12,518 nt of DNA, taken from a candidate division NPL-UPA2 bacterium (GTDB lineage Bacteria; Bacillota; UBA994). A program made the translations under genes and the position numbers. Position 1 is the first letter of the stretch; each line of letters opens with the position of its first letter. Below the pieces are notes generated by a model, which was not told the origin of the DNA, made no database searches, and was given only the letters and a program-made list of their open reading frames with translations. Shown here in pieces: positions 1 through 6,587 of the stretch. The stretch covers positions 1-12,518 of the forward strand of contig QLUB01000051.1 of the NCBI GenBank assembly GCA_018725205.1, read 5' to 3'.

Positions 1-40
1 TATGTGCCAAGTGCTATGTGCTATGTGCCATGTGCTAAGT
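1..40. repeat. Tandem heptamer array, consensus YAWGTGC
   Basis: Five consecutive 7-bp units fit YAWGTGC (TATGTGC, CAAGTGC, TATGTGC, TATGTGC, CATGTGC), followed by a decayed sixth unit starting at 36. The array is cut by the window edge, so its full length is unknown. It lies just upstream of the thiL promoter. A second heptamer array with a different unit is at 7972-8004. The function is unknown; slipped-strand expansion of an intergenic simple repeat is the plain explanation. Confidence 0.8.
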
Positions 41-44
41 AAAG

Positions 45-73
45 TTGTTCACTGCCGACTTAGTCTGTATAAT
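45..73 (+). promoter_or_regulatory. Sigma-A-type promoter of the thiL-tsaEB-rimI-tsaD operon
   Basis: A perfect -10 hexamer TATAAT lies at 68-73, and TTGTTC at 45-50 forms a weak -35 (TTG conserved) at the ideal 17-bp spacing. The predicted transcript would begin near 80, about 20 nt before the thiL start, leaving room only for the ribosome binding site GGAAGGT at 84-90. No other strong promoter was seen before the end of tsaD, so this probably drives the whole five-gene operon. Confidence 0.65.
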
Positions 74-99
74 TTATACGACTGGAAGGTAGTGAGAAC

Positions 100-1071
100 G
101 TGAAAGTAATGGATATAGGCGAGTTTGGACTAATAGCGCGACTGATGGGGGAAGCGAAAGCTCGCGACGGCGTGGTAGTAGCCATTGGCGACGACGCCGC
201 CGTTGTCAAAGTAACGCCAGACTGTAACGTAGTCTTTACCTGTGATTGCATGGTCGAAGACGTGCATTTCTTGCGTACGGCGACAGGGTACAATGTTGGA
301 TACAAACTCATGGCGAGTAACATCAGCGACATAGCCGCTATGGGCGGGCGTCCGCGTTATGCGGTAATTACCTTGGTCACTCCTGCGGACGAGGAAGTTG
401 CGTGGCTCGAGGATATCTACACCGGCATTAAGGCCTGCGCTGCACAATACGGCTGCCAAGTAGTCGGTGGAGACACTAGCCGGGGCCCGAAGGTTGTTCT
501 TAGCGTGGCGATGCTAGGCGAAGTGCTGCCAGGGCGGGAAATGCTGCGTAGCGGCGCGCAGCCGGGCGACTTGGTTTGTGTCAGCGGGCCACTCGGAGCG
601 AGCCACGCTGGGCTGCAAGTTGAGCTTGGGAGGATTGACGCAAGTGCAGCCTGCGCGAGTGAGGCTAGGCTTAGGCATTTCCGGCCCGTCGTGCCGGTAG
701 ACCTAGCGGTCACCTTAGGTGAACTCGGGTGTCGCTGCGCGAACGACATCAGTGACGGATTGGCTAGCGAAGCGCGAGAAATTGCGGTGGCTAGCCGTGT
801 TGGCTTGGAGCTTGACAGCGCTTTGCTGCCTATCGCCCCGGAGGCGCTGGCAATAGCGCACGCGTTAGGTGAAAAACCGGGGGATTACGCGTTGTACGGC
901 GGCGAGGAGTACGCGCTACTTTTTTGCGTGCCGGCATTACTGTCAGCCGAGGTGTGTGCGAGCTACCCCGCCGTGCAGATTATTGGGCGAGTGACGGATG
1001 ACGAGGGCGTTTTTCTGCTGCACCAGGGGGAGAGGGAGCGGCTGCGCGCGGCCTACACGCACTTTGATTAG
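100..1071 (+). CDS. thiL: Thiamine-monophosphate kinase ThiL
   Basis: ThiL phosphorylates thiamine monophosphate with ATP to thiamine diphosphate, the final step of cofactor synthesis in the cytosol. The 323-residue protein has the normal family length and the order of ThiL motifs: GDDAA at about 30-34, an acidic DCMVEDVHF stretch for Mg/ATP binding, SNISDIAAMGG, GGDTSRGP, and NDISDGL in the C-terminal half. It belongs to the PurM/SelD-like ATP-binding superfamily. The start is GTG at 100, chosen because GGAAGGT (84-90) sits 9 nt upstream; the in-frame ATG at 109 is too far from it. It is the first gene of the operon, 22 bp before tsaE, the same position thiL holds next to ydiB in Bacillus subtilis. 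The thiamine link to the tRNA-modification genes behind it is positional, not functional. Confidence 0.96.
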   Translation: MKVMDIGEFGLIARLMGEAKARDGVVVAIGDDAAVVKVTPDCNVVFTCDCMVEDVHFLRTATGYNVGYKLMASNISDIAAMGGRPRYAVITLVTPADEEVAWLEDIYTGIKACAAQYGCQVVGGDTSRGPKVVLSVAMLGEVLPGREMLRSGAQPGDLVCVSGPLGASHAGLQVELGRIDASAACASEARLRHFRPVVPVDLAVTLGELGCRCANDISDGLASEAREIAVASRVGLELDSALLPIAPEALAIAHALGEKPGDYALYGGEEYALLFCVPALLSAEVCASYPAVQIIGRVTDDEGVFLLHQGERERLRAAYTHFD

Positions 1072-1093
1072 GCATGCTTTTGTAGGAGAAATT

Positions 1094-1540
1094 GTGGCGC
1101 GCTCGGCAGAGAATTTAGGGCAGCGTGGGGCCGAGCTTGGCAAGTTATTGACAGGCGGAACGGTCATCGTTCTCTCTGGGCCGCTTGGGGCAGGGAAGAC
1201 AACTTTCGTGCAAGGCCTAGCGCGGGGGATGGGGATAAGAACCCCTGTGACTTCGCCTACCTTTGCGCTTATTCAGGTGCATGAAGCTTGTCCGCTCACC
1301 CTCGTGCACTGCGATTTCTACCGCCTGCAGAGCGGCGAGGAACTAGAGCAATTAGGTCTTTGGGAGTACTTTACCCCGGCGCATGTAGTAGCGATTGAAT
1401 GGGGGCAGGAGTTTTTGGCGAGGCTGCCCGAGGACTGCGTGCAGATTGAGATTATTCCACGCGAAGGGGAGCGAGTATTGCAAGTCAGCGGCGCAACTAC
1501 CGATGCAGTAGCAAAGTGGGTGAGAATTTGCCAATCTTAA
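1094..1540 (+). CDS. tsaE: tRNA t6A biosynthesis ATPase TsaE
   Basis: TsaE is the small P-loop ATPase that works with TsaB and TsaD when threonylcarbamoyl is transferred to A37 of ANN-decoding tRNAs. Visible are the Walker A motif GPLGAGKT (about residues 29-36), the conserved SPTF stretch (54-57), HCDFYRL (72-78) and IEWGQ (101-105), which carries the conserved acidic residue. I place the start at GTG 1094, giving 148 residues, the normal size. AGGAGA at 1084-1089 is 4 nt upstream, and a longer open frame from 998 would only overlap thiL and add residues with no family counterpart. The gene is 22 bp downstream of thiL and its 3' end overlaps the start of tsaB, which suggests translational coupling within one transcript. 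Confidence 0.95.
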   Translation: MARSAENLGQRGAELGKLLTGGTVIVLSGPLGAGKTTFVQGLARGMGIRTPVTSPTFALIQVHEACPLTLVHCDFYRLQSGEELEQLGLWEYFTPAHVVAIEWGQEFLARLPEDCVQIEIIPREGERVLQVSGATTDAVAKWVRICQS

Positions 1541-2196
1541 GCATCACTACTGCCACTCCTGTGGCAAGTTTAGCCTTAGTGCAAGAGACGCTGGTGCTAT
1601 CTGAGATTAGCTTTGGCGGAGGGCGCAGTCACGCCTCACATCTGCTCCCCGCAGTGGACTTTGTCTTACATCAGGCGTTAGTGGAGCGGGAGGCACTTAC
1701 CGCGATTGTGGTATGTAATGGTCCGGGCTCTTTTACGGGCTTACGCATCGGGCTTAGTTTCGCCAAGGGCTTGGCAGAGAGTCTGGGTGTACCTTTAATA
1801 CTAGTCTCCTCGCTACTTGGCCTAGCTGTACAGTGTGAACTCTATGCTGGCTGCATCGTGCCTTTGCTTGACGCACGGCGGGACGAATACTACGCTGCAG
1901 TATTTAAGAGCGACAGAGGTAGCCTAACTCGCCTTACGGACGATCTCGCAGTGAAGAAGAGGGAGCTCAGACAATGGTTGCAGGGGCTAGGAGTAGAGGA
2001 ATGCCTTGTCACCGGCGATGCGGCGGACGATGCTAGCCGATACGGGCCCTACTTGGTTGCGCCGTTAGGCGTGCGAGCTCCGCGCGCAGGCGTACTCGGG
2101 CTTCTAGCCCGCTCCCTCCCCACCACAGACCCGAGGCACGCTCGGCCTAACTATATTCGCTCTTCCTCGGCAGAGCCCAAGAAGGGACGTGTCTAA
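1528..2196 (+). CDS. tsaB: tRNA t6A biosynthesis protein TsaB
   Basis: TsaB is the catalytically inactive ASKHA-fold partner that dimerises with TsaD and holds the t6A complex together. Diagnostic are the N-terminal ILSITTAT strand-loop, NGPGSFTGLRIGLSFAKGLA near residues 65-85, and DARRDEYYA further on. The start is uncertain. TTG at 1528 gives the family-like beginning MPILSITTAT and is preceded by GGTGA (1519-1523); GTG at 1516 would add four residues and has no good ribosome binding site. I prefer TTG (222 residues). The usual Asp of the first loop (xIDT in many homologues) is Thr here, tolerable in a non-catalytic paralogue. It overlaps tsaE by 13 bp and its TAA abuts the rimI ATG. Confidence 0.93.
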   Translation: MPILSITTATPVASLALVQETLVLSEISFGGGRSHASHLLPAVDFVLHQALVEREALTAIVVCNGPGSFTGLRIGLSFAKGLAESLGVPLILVSSLLGLAVQCELYAGCIVPLLDARRDEYYAAVFKSDRGSLTRLTDDLAVKKRELRQWLQGLGVEECLVTGDAADDASRYGPYLVAPLGVRAPRAGVLGLLARSLPTTDPRHARPNYIRSSSAEPKKGRV

Positions 2197-2664
2197 ATGG
2201 CGATTGCCTACTCCCTGATGACTGTCGAAGATATTGACGCAGTGCTGCACATAGAACAGGTGTCTTTCACGACGCCGTGGTCGCGTGGGGCGTTCCTGAG
2301 TGAACTTACGTCTAACCCGTTAGCCCTGTATTTTGTGGGACGGCTAGACGAGAGGGTTGTAAGCTATGGGGGGTGCTGGCTTATCCACGGCGAGGCACAC
2401 ATTACTAATGTCGCAGTTGACCCAGGCTTCCGCGGCATGGGGTTTGGCGAGGGACTGTGTCTTTGGCTGATGCGCGAGGCTAGCCTGCGCGGCATGACCC
2501 GTGCTACGCTTGAGGTACGAGTATCGAACGTGGCGGCGCGGAAGCTCTACCAGAAGCTTGGGTTTCTGCCAGTCGGGGTACGCCCCAAATACTACACCGA
2601 TACTCAGGAAGACGCCTTAATTATGTGGAAGGACAAGCTAGACGCGCTAGCGGAAGATAGATGA
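2197..2664 (+). CDS. rimI: Ribosomal protein S18-alanine N-acetyltransferase RimI (GNAT)
   Basis: This 155-residue single-domain GNAT acetyltransferase matches RimI, which in well-studied bacteria acetylates the N-terminal alanine of ribosomal protein S18. The acetyl-CoA pyrophosphate loop is visible as RGMGFG (residues 79-84) after the strand ITNVAVDP, and the C-terminal VSNVAARKLYQKLGF carries the usual Asn and Tyr of the active site. ATG follows the tsaB stop with no gap (TAAATG), and the last four bases overlap the tsaD start (ATGA), typical of coupled translation. Its place between tsaB and tsaD is the standard Firmicutes arrangement (ydiD in B. subtilis). Substrate assignment comes from family and position; other N-terminal targets are possible. 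Confidence 0.9.
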   Translation: MAIAYSLMTVEDIDAVLHIEQVSFTTPWSRGAFLSELTSNPLALYFVGRLDERVVSYGGCWLIHGEAHITNVAVDPGFRGMGFGEGLCLWLMREASLRGMTRATLEVRVSNVAARKLYQKLGFLPVGVRPKYYTDTQEDALIMWKDKLDALAEDR

Positions 2665-3701
2665 GCGAGATAATCCTAAGCATAGAAACTAGCTGTGACG
2701 AGACGTCGGTAGCGATTGTGGCTGACGGCCGTGTGGTTCTGTCTAATGTCATCGCCTCACAAGTCGATGTGCATCAAGTTTTCGGAGGGGTTGTACCTGA
2801 GATTGCCTCGCGTGAACACCTCGGCCACATTAGCTTTGTGGTTGACCAAGCGCTTGCTGTGGCCAAGCTTTCACTTAAGGACATTACTGCCGTAGCGGTG
2901 ACCCACGGCCCCGGTCTTGTAGGTTCCCTGCTGGTAGGATTGTGTTATGCCAAGGGTGTAGCCTACGGGCGCAGGCTGCCGCTCTTTGGCGTACATCATT
3001 TAGAGGGGCACTTGTACGCAAACTTCCTGCTACCCACTCCCCCCACGTTCCCGCTAGTGTGTCTAGTCGTTTCGGGCGGGCATACCGACATCATCTACAT
3101 GGAGCGACACGGGCACTTTCGGCTCCTTGGGCGTACGCGCGATGACGCTGCGGGCGAGGCCTTTGACAAGATTGCGCGCGTACTTAATCTGCCCTATCCC
3201 GGGGGACCGCATCTAGAGCGCTTAGCCGCTACCGGGGCACCGACAATTCCTTTCCCGCGTGCGCGGTTAGAGAGGGGTAGCCTAGACTTTTCGTTTTCCG
3301 GTCTTAAATCCGCCGTGCTCAACCACATCCATAATAGTCAGCAACGGGGGGAGGAACTTTCCCCGGCAGTCGTAGCAGCCAGTTTTCAGACCGCCGTAGT
3401 CGCAGTGCTAGTGGAAAAATTAATTGAGGCGGCGCTAACTACAGGCGTGCGTAACCTGTGCCTAGCGGGCGGTGTTTCCGCTAATATAGCACTTCGCTCC
3501 GCTATGGCCGAAGGTGCGGGGGAAAACAATTTGCGGTTGTTTCTGCCCGACTTAGGGCTATGCACAGACAATGCGGCCATGATTGGCGCCGCAGCGTACT
3601 ACCGCTTGCGCTGTGGCGCTACAGCCGGCTTCCATCTTAATGCCCACGCCGTGCTGCCGTTAACAAGTTGGGCTGTGGATAATGGGGATAACTCCTCATA
3701 A
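2661..3701 (+). CDS. tsaD: tRNA N6-threonylcarbamoyladenosine transferase TsaD
   Basis: TsaD is the catalytic ASKHA protein that transfers the threonylcarbamoyl group from TC-AMP (made by TsaC/TsaC2, not in this window) to A37 of tRNA. The 346 residues show IETSCDETSVAIV at the N-terminus, the metal-binding HHLEGH (H113 and H117), VSGGHTD (137-143), GEAFDKIARVL, GLKSAVL, AGGVSANIALR and LCTDNAAMIG. Length and motif order are complete, so it should be active. ATG overlaps the rimI stop by 4 bp. The last codons (A-V-D-N-G-D-N) lie over two DnaA-box-like nonamers, and a weak terminator starts 2 bp behind the stop. Old names are gcp and ygjD. Confidence 0.97.
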   Translation: MSEIILSIETSCDETSVAIVADGRVVLSNVIASQVDVHQVFGGVVPEIASREHLGHISFVVDQALAVAKLSLKDITAVAVTHGPGLVGSLLVGLCYAKGVAYGRRLPLFGVHHLEGHLYANFLLPTPPTFPLVCLVVSGGHTDIIYMERHGHFRLLGRTRDDAAGEAFDKIARVLNLPYPGGPHLERLAATGAPTIPFPRARLERGSLDFSFSGLKSAVLNHIHNSQQRGEELSPAVVAASFQTAVVAVLVEKLIEAALTTGVRNLCLAGGVSANIALRSAMAEGAGENNLRLFLPDLGLCTDNAAMIGAAAYYRLRCGATAGFHLNAHAVLPLTSWAVDNGDNSS

Positions 3702-3754
3702 CCCTACGCCGGTAGGCCTTTTTCTGTGGATAAGTTTGTGGATAGTGTGGAAAA
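3674..3754 (+). promoter_or_regulatory. Cluster of five DnaA-box-like nonamers behind tsaD
   Basis: The reverse complement of the DnaA box TTATNCACA is TGTGNATAA. Two exact copies of TGTGGATAA are at 3674-3682 and 3725-3733. One-mismatch copies are TGGGGATAA (3683-3691), TGTGGATAG (3737-3745) and TGTGGAAAA (3746-3754). All five point the same way, and two pairs directly abut. No AT-rich unwinding region or dnaA/dnaN gene is nearby, so this is probably not the origin but a DnaA-binding locus for titration, control of initiation or local transcription. From memory, B. subtilis has a DnaA-bound cluster in the same place, the gcp(tsaD)-ydiF gap, which supports the call. DnaA binding itself is inferred. 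Confidence 0.72.
3703..3723 (+). terminator. Weak intrinsic terminator behind tsaD
   Basis: CCTAC (3703-3707) pairs with GTAGG (3712-3716) around the loop GCCG, followed by CC and five T. The stem has only 5 bp, so termination may be partial and some transcripts may read into the folate cyclo-ligase gene. It sits between the two halves of the DnaA-box cluster. Confidence 0.5.
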
Positions 3755-3767
3755 GGAGGGTTTTGCC

Positions 3768-4361
3768 ATACTCCCTGATAAGCTTGCCCTGCGGCAGGAG
3801 ATGCTTGTGCGTCGAAGTTCCCTGCCTGCCCCCGAGCGGGCGGAGCAAAATGCGGCTGTAGTGCGAAGGTTGCTTGACACGGCGTGGCTAAGGGAGGCTA
3901 AGGTGCTAATGGCCTACTTGCCTACGCGGGGAGAGGTTGACCTGACAGAGCTTTATGATGTGCTGGAGGGGAGAGGGGTTGCGCTCGTCTTCCCTAAGGT
4001 CACCTCGCGTCGTGCAAGGCGCATGGAGCCTATGGCCGTGGCCGCGCCATGGCGACAACATGTGACGGAAGGCCCTCTAGGCATGCTTGAACCGGTAGAT
4101 GGGGCAAAAATCTGCAACAGAGAAGCTATAGATCTCGCCCTTATCCCCGGCGTAGCCTTTGACTACGCGTTCTATCGTTTAGGCTTTGGCGGGGGGTATT
4201 ACGATCGCTTTCTGCCAGAGTTGCCTTCCTCTACCTGGCTGTGCGGCATAGCTTATTCCTTTCAGGTGGTGCCCTGTCTCCCGACAGACCCGCATGATGT
4301 GCCCCTGCATGCCCTTTGCACGGAGAACGAATGTCGTTTAGCACGTCCTGCTGTGTATTAG
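3768..4361 (+). CDS. 5-formyltetrahydrofolate cyclo-ligase (MTHFS family), probable ATA start
   Basis: The enzyme converts 5-formyl-THF and ATP to 5,10-methenyl-THF, returning the storage folate to one-carbon metabolism. The family signature LGFGGGYYDRFL is near the C-terminus, preceded by IPGVAFD; the N-terminal LRQEMLVRRSSL helix fits as well. The start is unusual. The only strong ribosome binding site, AAAAGGAGGG (3751-3760), is 7 nt before an ATA codon at 3768, which gives 197 residues and a family-like N-terminus. GTG at 3726, 3738 or 3747 are in frame, but they lie inside DnaA-box repeats and before or within the Shine-Dalgarno sequence; ATG at 3801 would cut into the conserved helix. 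If GTG 3726 is used the protein has 211 residues. The function call is firm, the start is not. Confidence 0.9.
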   Translation: MLPDKLALRQEMLVRRSSLPAPERAEQNAAVVRRLLDTAWLREAKVLMAYLPTRGEVDLTELYDVLEGRGVALVFPKVTSRRARRMEPMAVAAPWRQHVTEGPLGMLEPVDGAKICNREAIDLALIPGVAFDYAFYRLGFGGGYYDRFLPELPSSTWLCGIAYSFQVVPCLPTDPHDVPLHALCTENECRLARPAVY

Positions 4362-4435
4362 CCAGTAAAACAGAGCTATTATCATCAGAAGCCCGATTAT
4401 TGCCCTACAACCCCTGTACAGGCGCTAAGTGGCAG

Positions 4436-4464
4436 TTGCAGTGCCTTCCTGCTCCATGTATATT
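4436..4464 (+). promoter_or_regulatory. Sigma-A-type promoter of groES-groEL
   Basis: TTGCAG (4436-4441) and TATATT (4459-4464) are separated by 17 bp. The predicted start near 4471 falls inside the CIRCE element, so HrcA bound there would block initiation or early elongation, the usual layout of Firmicutes groESL promoters. The rest of the 168-bp gap between the folate gene and groES shows only a short palindrome, CCTGTACAGG at 4413-4422, without clear meaning. Confidence 0.7.
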
Positions 4465-4500
4465 ATTGTTAGCACTCGGGCAGACTGAGTGCTAACAATA
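4464..4500. promoter_or_regulatory. CIRCE operator (HrcA binding site)
   Basis: TTAGCACTC (4469-4477), nine bases, then GAGTGCTAA (4487-4495) is an exact match to the CIRCE consensus bound by the heat-shock repressor HrcA. The symmetry runs further: 14-bp arms (4464-4477 and 4487-4500) pair perfectly. In the transcript the element forms a hairpin in the 5' leader of groES, 29 bp before the start codon. The repression relieved by heat is known for the family; hrcA itself is not in this window. Confidence 0.97.
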
Positions 4501-4529
4501 AGTAAGTACACACAAAGGGAGGTCTATGC

Positions 4530-4820
4530 ATGAAGCTACAACCATTAGCAGACAGAGTGGTAGTCAAAGCCCTCGACCGTGAGGAGAAGACCAAGAGCGG
4601 CATTGTGCTGCCCGACACCGCCAAGGAAAAGCCACAGGAGGGCGAGGTCCTAGCTGTAGGTCCCGGCAAGGTGGGTGACGACGGCAAGCGCATTCCCCTA
4701 GAAGTAAAAGTGGGAGATCGCGTGGTCTACTCCAAGTACGGCGGCACCGAAATTAAGATTGACGGCGTAGAGTACCTCATTCTCAAAGAGTCAGATGTCC
4801 TCGCCATCGTCAACAAGTAG
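4530..4820 (+). CDS. groS: Co-chaperonin GroES
   Basis: GroES (also called groES) forms the heptameric lid of the GroEL folding chamber. The 96 residues are a full-length protein with the N-terminal LQPLADRVVVK strand, the mobile-loop region EEKTKSGIVLPDTAKEKPQ (about residues 18-36) that docks on GroEL, and the C-terminal GVEYLILKESDVLAI. ATG at 4530 is chosen because GGGAGGT (4517-4523) is 6 nt upstream; the ATG at 4526 is in another frame. It is followed 17 bp later by groEL in the same transcript, under control of the CIRCE element. Confidence 0.97.
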   Translation: MKLQPLADRVVVKALDREEKTKSGIVLPDTAKEKPQEGEVLAVGPGKVGDDGKRIPLEVKVGDRVVYSKYGGTEIKIDGVEYLILKESDVLAIVNK

Positions 4821-4837
4821 GTAAGGGGGAATACATA

Positions 4838-6466
4838 ATGGCAAAGAAAATTATCTTTGGTGAAGACGCTCGCCGCTCTTTGCAGCGTGGCGTAGATGCT
4901 CTGGCCGACGCCGTTAAGATAACGCTCGGCCCTAAGGGTCGGAATGTCGTCCTAGACAAGAAGTTTGGCGCGCCGCTCATCACCAGTGACGGTGTAACCA
5001 TCGCCCGCGAAATCGAGCTCGAAGACGCCTTCGAGAATATGGGTGCCCAGTTAGTCAAAGAAGTGGCAACTAAGACACAGGACATTGCCGGTGACGGCAC
5101 TACGACCGCGACGTTGCTAGCACAGGCTATAGTCCGCGAAGGACTAAAGAACGTCACTGCCGGGGCTAACCCCATGATTATTAAACGCGGCATCGAAAAG
5201 GCTGTCGAGGCCGTAGTTGCAGAGATTAAGAACATGGCTGTCCCCGTGAAGGACAAAGCCGCCATTTCTCAAGTTGCTTCGATTGCCGCTTCCGACGAAG
5301 AAATCGGCGCGATTATCGCCGATGCCATGGAGAAGGTCGGCAAAGATGGCGTCATCACCGTAGAAGAGTCCAAGACCTTCGCCACCGAGCTCGAAGTTGT
5401 CGAGGGTATGGAGTTCGACCGCGGCTATGTTTCGCCTTACATGGTAACTGACGCCGAAAAAATGGAAGCTGTGCTAGAAGAGCCGTTTATCCTCGTTACC
5501 GACCGCAAGATCAGCGCCATCCATGACATTCTCCCTGTGCTCGAAAAGCTAGTACAGCGCGGCAAACCTCTCTTAATTATTGCAGAAGACGTCGACGGCG
5601 AAGCGCTTGCCACACTCGTCGTCAACAAGCTGCGCGGCACCTTTACTTGCGTCGCGGTAAAGGCACCCGGGTTTGGTGATCGCCGCAAAGCCATGCTGCA
5701 GGACATCGCTATCCTCACTAAGGCCCAAGTTATTTCCGAGGAGCTTGGACTCGAACTCAAGAGCACCGACATCTCCATGCTCGGTCGCGCCCGTCAAGTG
5801 CGCATCGGCAAAGAAGAAACGGTTATTATCGAAGGGCATGGTTCCAGCGAAGAGATCCAAAAGCGCGTCGGGCAGCTCAAAGTTCAGATCGAGGAAACAA
5901 CCTCTGATTTTGACCGCGAAAAACTGCAAGAACGCCTCGCCAAACTCGCCGGCGGCGTGGCGGTTATCCGCGTAGGTGCTGCGACCGAAGTCGAAATGAA
6001 AGACAAGAAGCTGCGCATTGAGGACGCCCTATCGGCAACTCGTGCTGCTGTCGAAGAAGGTATTGTGCCCGGCGGCGGTATTGCTCTGCTCTCCACTATC
6101 CCCGTGTTGGATAAGGTAGTGGCAGAGGGTGACATGAAGACCGGCGTTGACATCGTGCGCCGTGCGCTCGAGTATCCCGTCAAGCAAATCGCCGACAACG
6201 CCGGCCTAGAAGGCGCCGTCATCGTTGGCAAGGCGAAAGAGCAACCTAAAGGGCATGGCTTTGACGCTCTGCGCAATCGCTGGGTAGACATGATTGACGT
6301 CGGTATCGTTGACCCAGCTAAGGTTACCCGGAGCGCTCTGCAAAATGCCGCTTCCATTGCAGCTCTGATTCTCACTACCGAGACGCTGGTGGCCGACAAG
6401 CCCGAACCTAAGACTAACCCAATGGCCGGAGGCGGCATGGGTGGCATGGGTGGCATGGACATGTAG
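4838..6466 (+). CDS. groL: Chaperonin GroEL
   Basis: GroEL (groEL, Hsp60) is the ATP-driven tetradecameric chaperonin that folds cytosolic proteins together with GroES. At 542 residues it is full length. The ATP-binding GDGTTTAT (85-92), TLGPKGRNV near 29-37, the apical-domain KAPGFGDRRKAMLQDIAILT, and VPGGGIAL in the C-terminal half are all present. The flexible tail ends in repeated GGM (GGGMGGMGGMDM), typical of group I chaperonins that line the cavity floor. AAGGGGGAA lies in front of ATG 4838. Codon choice looks cleaner than in neighbouring genes, as expected for a highly expressed gene. The gene ends in front of an 18-bp tandem repeat and a strong hairpin. Confidence 0.98.
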   Translation: MAKKIIFGEDARRSLQRGVDALADAVKITLGPKGRNVVLDKKFGAPLITSDGVTIAREIELEDAFENMGAQLVKEVATKTQDIAGDGTTTATLLAQAIVREGLKNVTAGANPMIIKRGIEKAVEAVVAEIKNMAVPVKDKAAISQVASIAASDEEIGAIIADAMEKVGKDGVITVEESKTFATELEVVEGMEFDRGYVSPYMVTDAEKMEAVLEEPFILVTDRKISAIHDILPVLEKLVQRGKPLLIIAEDVDGEALATLVVNKLRGTFTCVAVKAPGFGDRRKAMLQDIAILTKAQVISEELGLELKSTDISMLGRARQVRIGKEETVIIEGHGSSEEIQKRVGQLKVQIEETTSDFDREKLQERLAKLAGGVAVIRVGAATEVEMKDKKLRIEDALSATRAAVEEGIVPGGGIALLSTIPVLDKVVAEGDMKTGVDIVRRALEYPVKQIADNAGLEGAVIVGKAKEQPKGHGFDALRNRWVDMIDVGIVDPAKVTRSALQNAASIAALILTTETLVADKPEPKTNPMAGGGMGGMGGMDM

Positions 6467-6471
6467 GCTAA

Positions 6472-6507
6472 AGAAACACTCTCAGATAGAGAAATACTCT
6501 CAGATAG
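6472..6507 (+). repeat. 18-bp tandem duplication at the groEL 3' end
   Basis: AGAAACACTCTCAGATAG (6472-6489) is followed directly by AGAAATACTCTCAGATAG (6490-6507), with one mismatch. The last bases of the second copy form part of the terminator stem behind groEL, so the first copy offers a duplicate of the outer stem bases AGATAG. It looks like a recent duplication. Confidence 0.85.
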
Positions 6508-6531
6508 CCGCCCCGAAAAGGGCGGCTATCT
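6502..6531 (+). terminator. Terminator hairpin behind groEL
   Basis: AGATAGCCGCCC (6502-6513) pairs perfectly with GGGCGGCTATCT (6520-6531), a 12-bp GC-rich stem with the loop CGAAAA. The downstream tract is poor in T (TGCACTT), so it is not a textbook terminator. Its strength and place behind groEL still make transcription termination, or protection of the groEL mRNA 3' end, the best call. Confidence 0.75.
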
Positions 6532-6559
6532 TGCACTTAGCGCTGTCCTCGCATATAGT
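6531..6559 (+). promoter_or_regulatory. Candidate promoter of the 2H phosphoesterase-coaX unit
   Basis: TTGCAC (6531-6536) and TATAGT (6554-6559) are 17 bp apart, directly behind the groEL hairpin. The predicted start near 6566 would leave a leader of about 20 nt that carries AGGAGG (6575-6580). The -10 matches five of six bases; the -35 is weak. Confidence 0.5.
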
Positions 6560-6587
6560 GGAGTAAGGCAACGCAGGAGGTGTGGCG

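Noticed and set aside
998..1093. Longer tsaE frame starting at 998 inside thiL
   Set aside because: The added residues come from thiL sequence in another frame and match nothing in TsaE; the ribosome binding site at 1084-1089 supports GTG 1094.
3674..3754. Replication origin at the DnaA-box cluster
   Set aside because: There is no AT-rich unwinding region, no dnaA, dnaN, rpmH or gidA nearby, and the boxes overlap a coding end; a DnaA titration or regulatory locus fits better.
4413..4422. Palindrome CCTGTACAGG before the groES promoter
   Set aside because: It is a short 10-bp palindrome with no T-tract and no match to a regulator box I recognise; no function can be supported.
5884..6462. Long open frame opposite groEL (192 codons, - strand)
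   Set aside because: It is a shadow of the GC-rich codon pattern of groEL, rich in Ser, Ala and Pro, with no ribosome binding site or recognisable domain.
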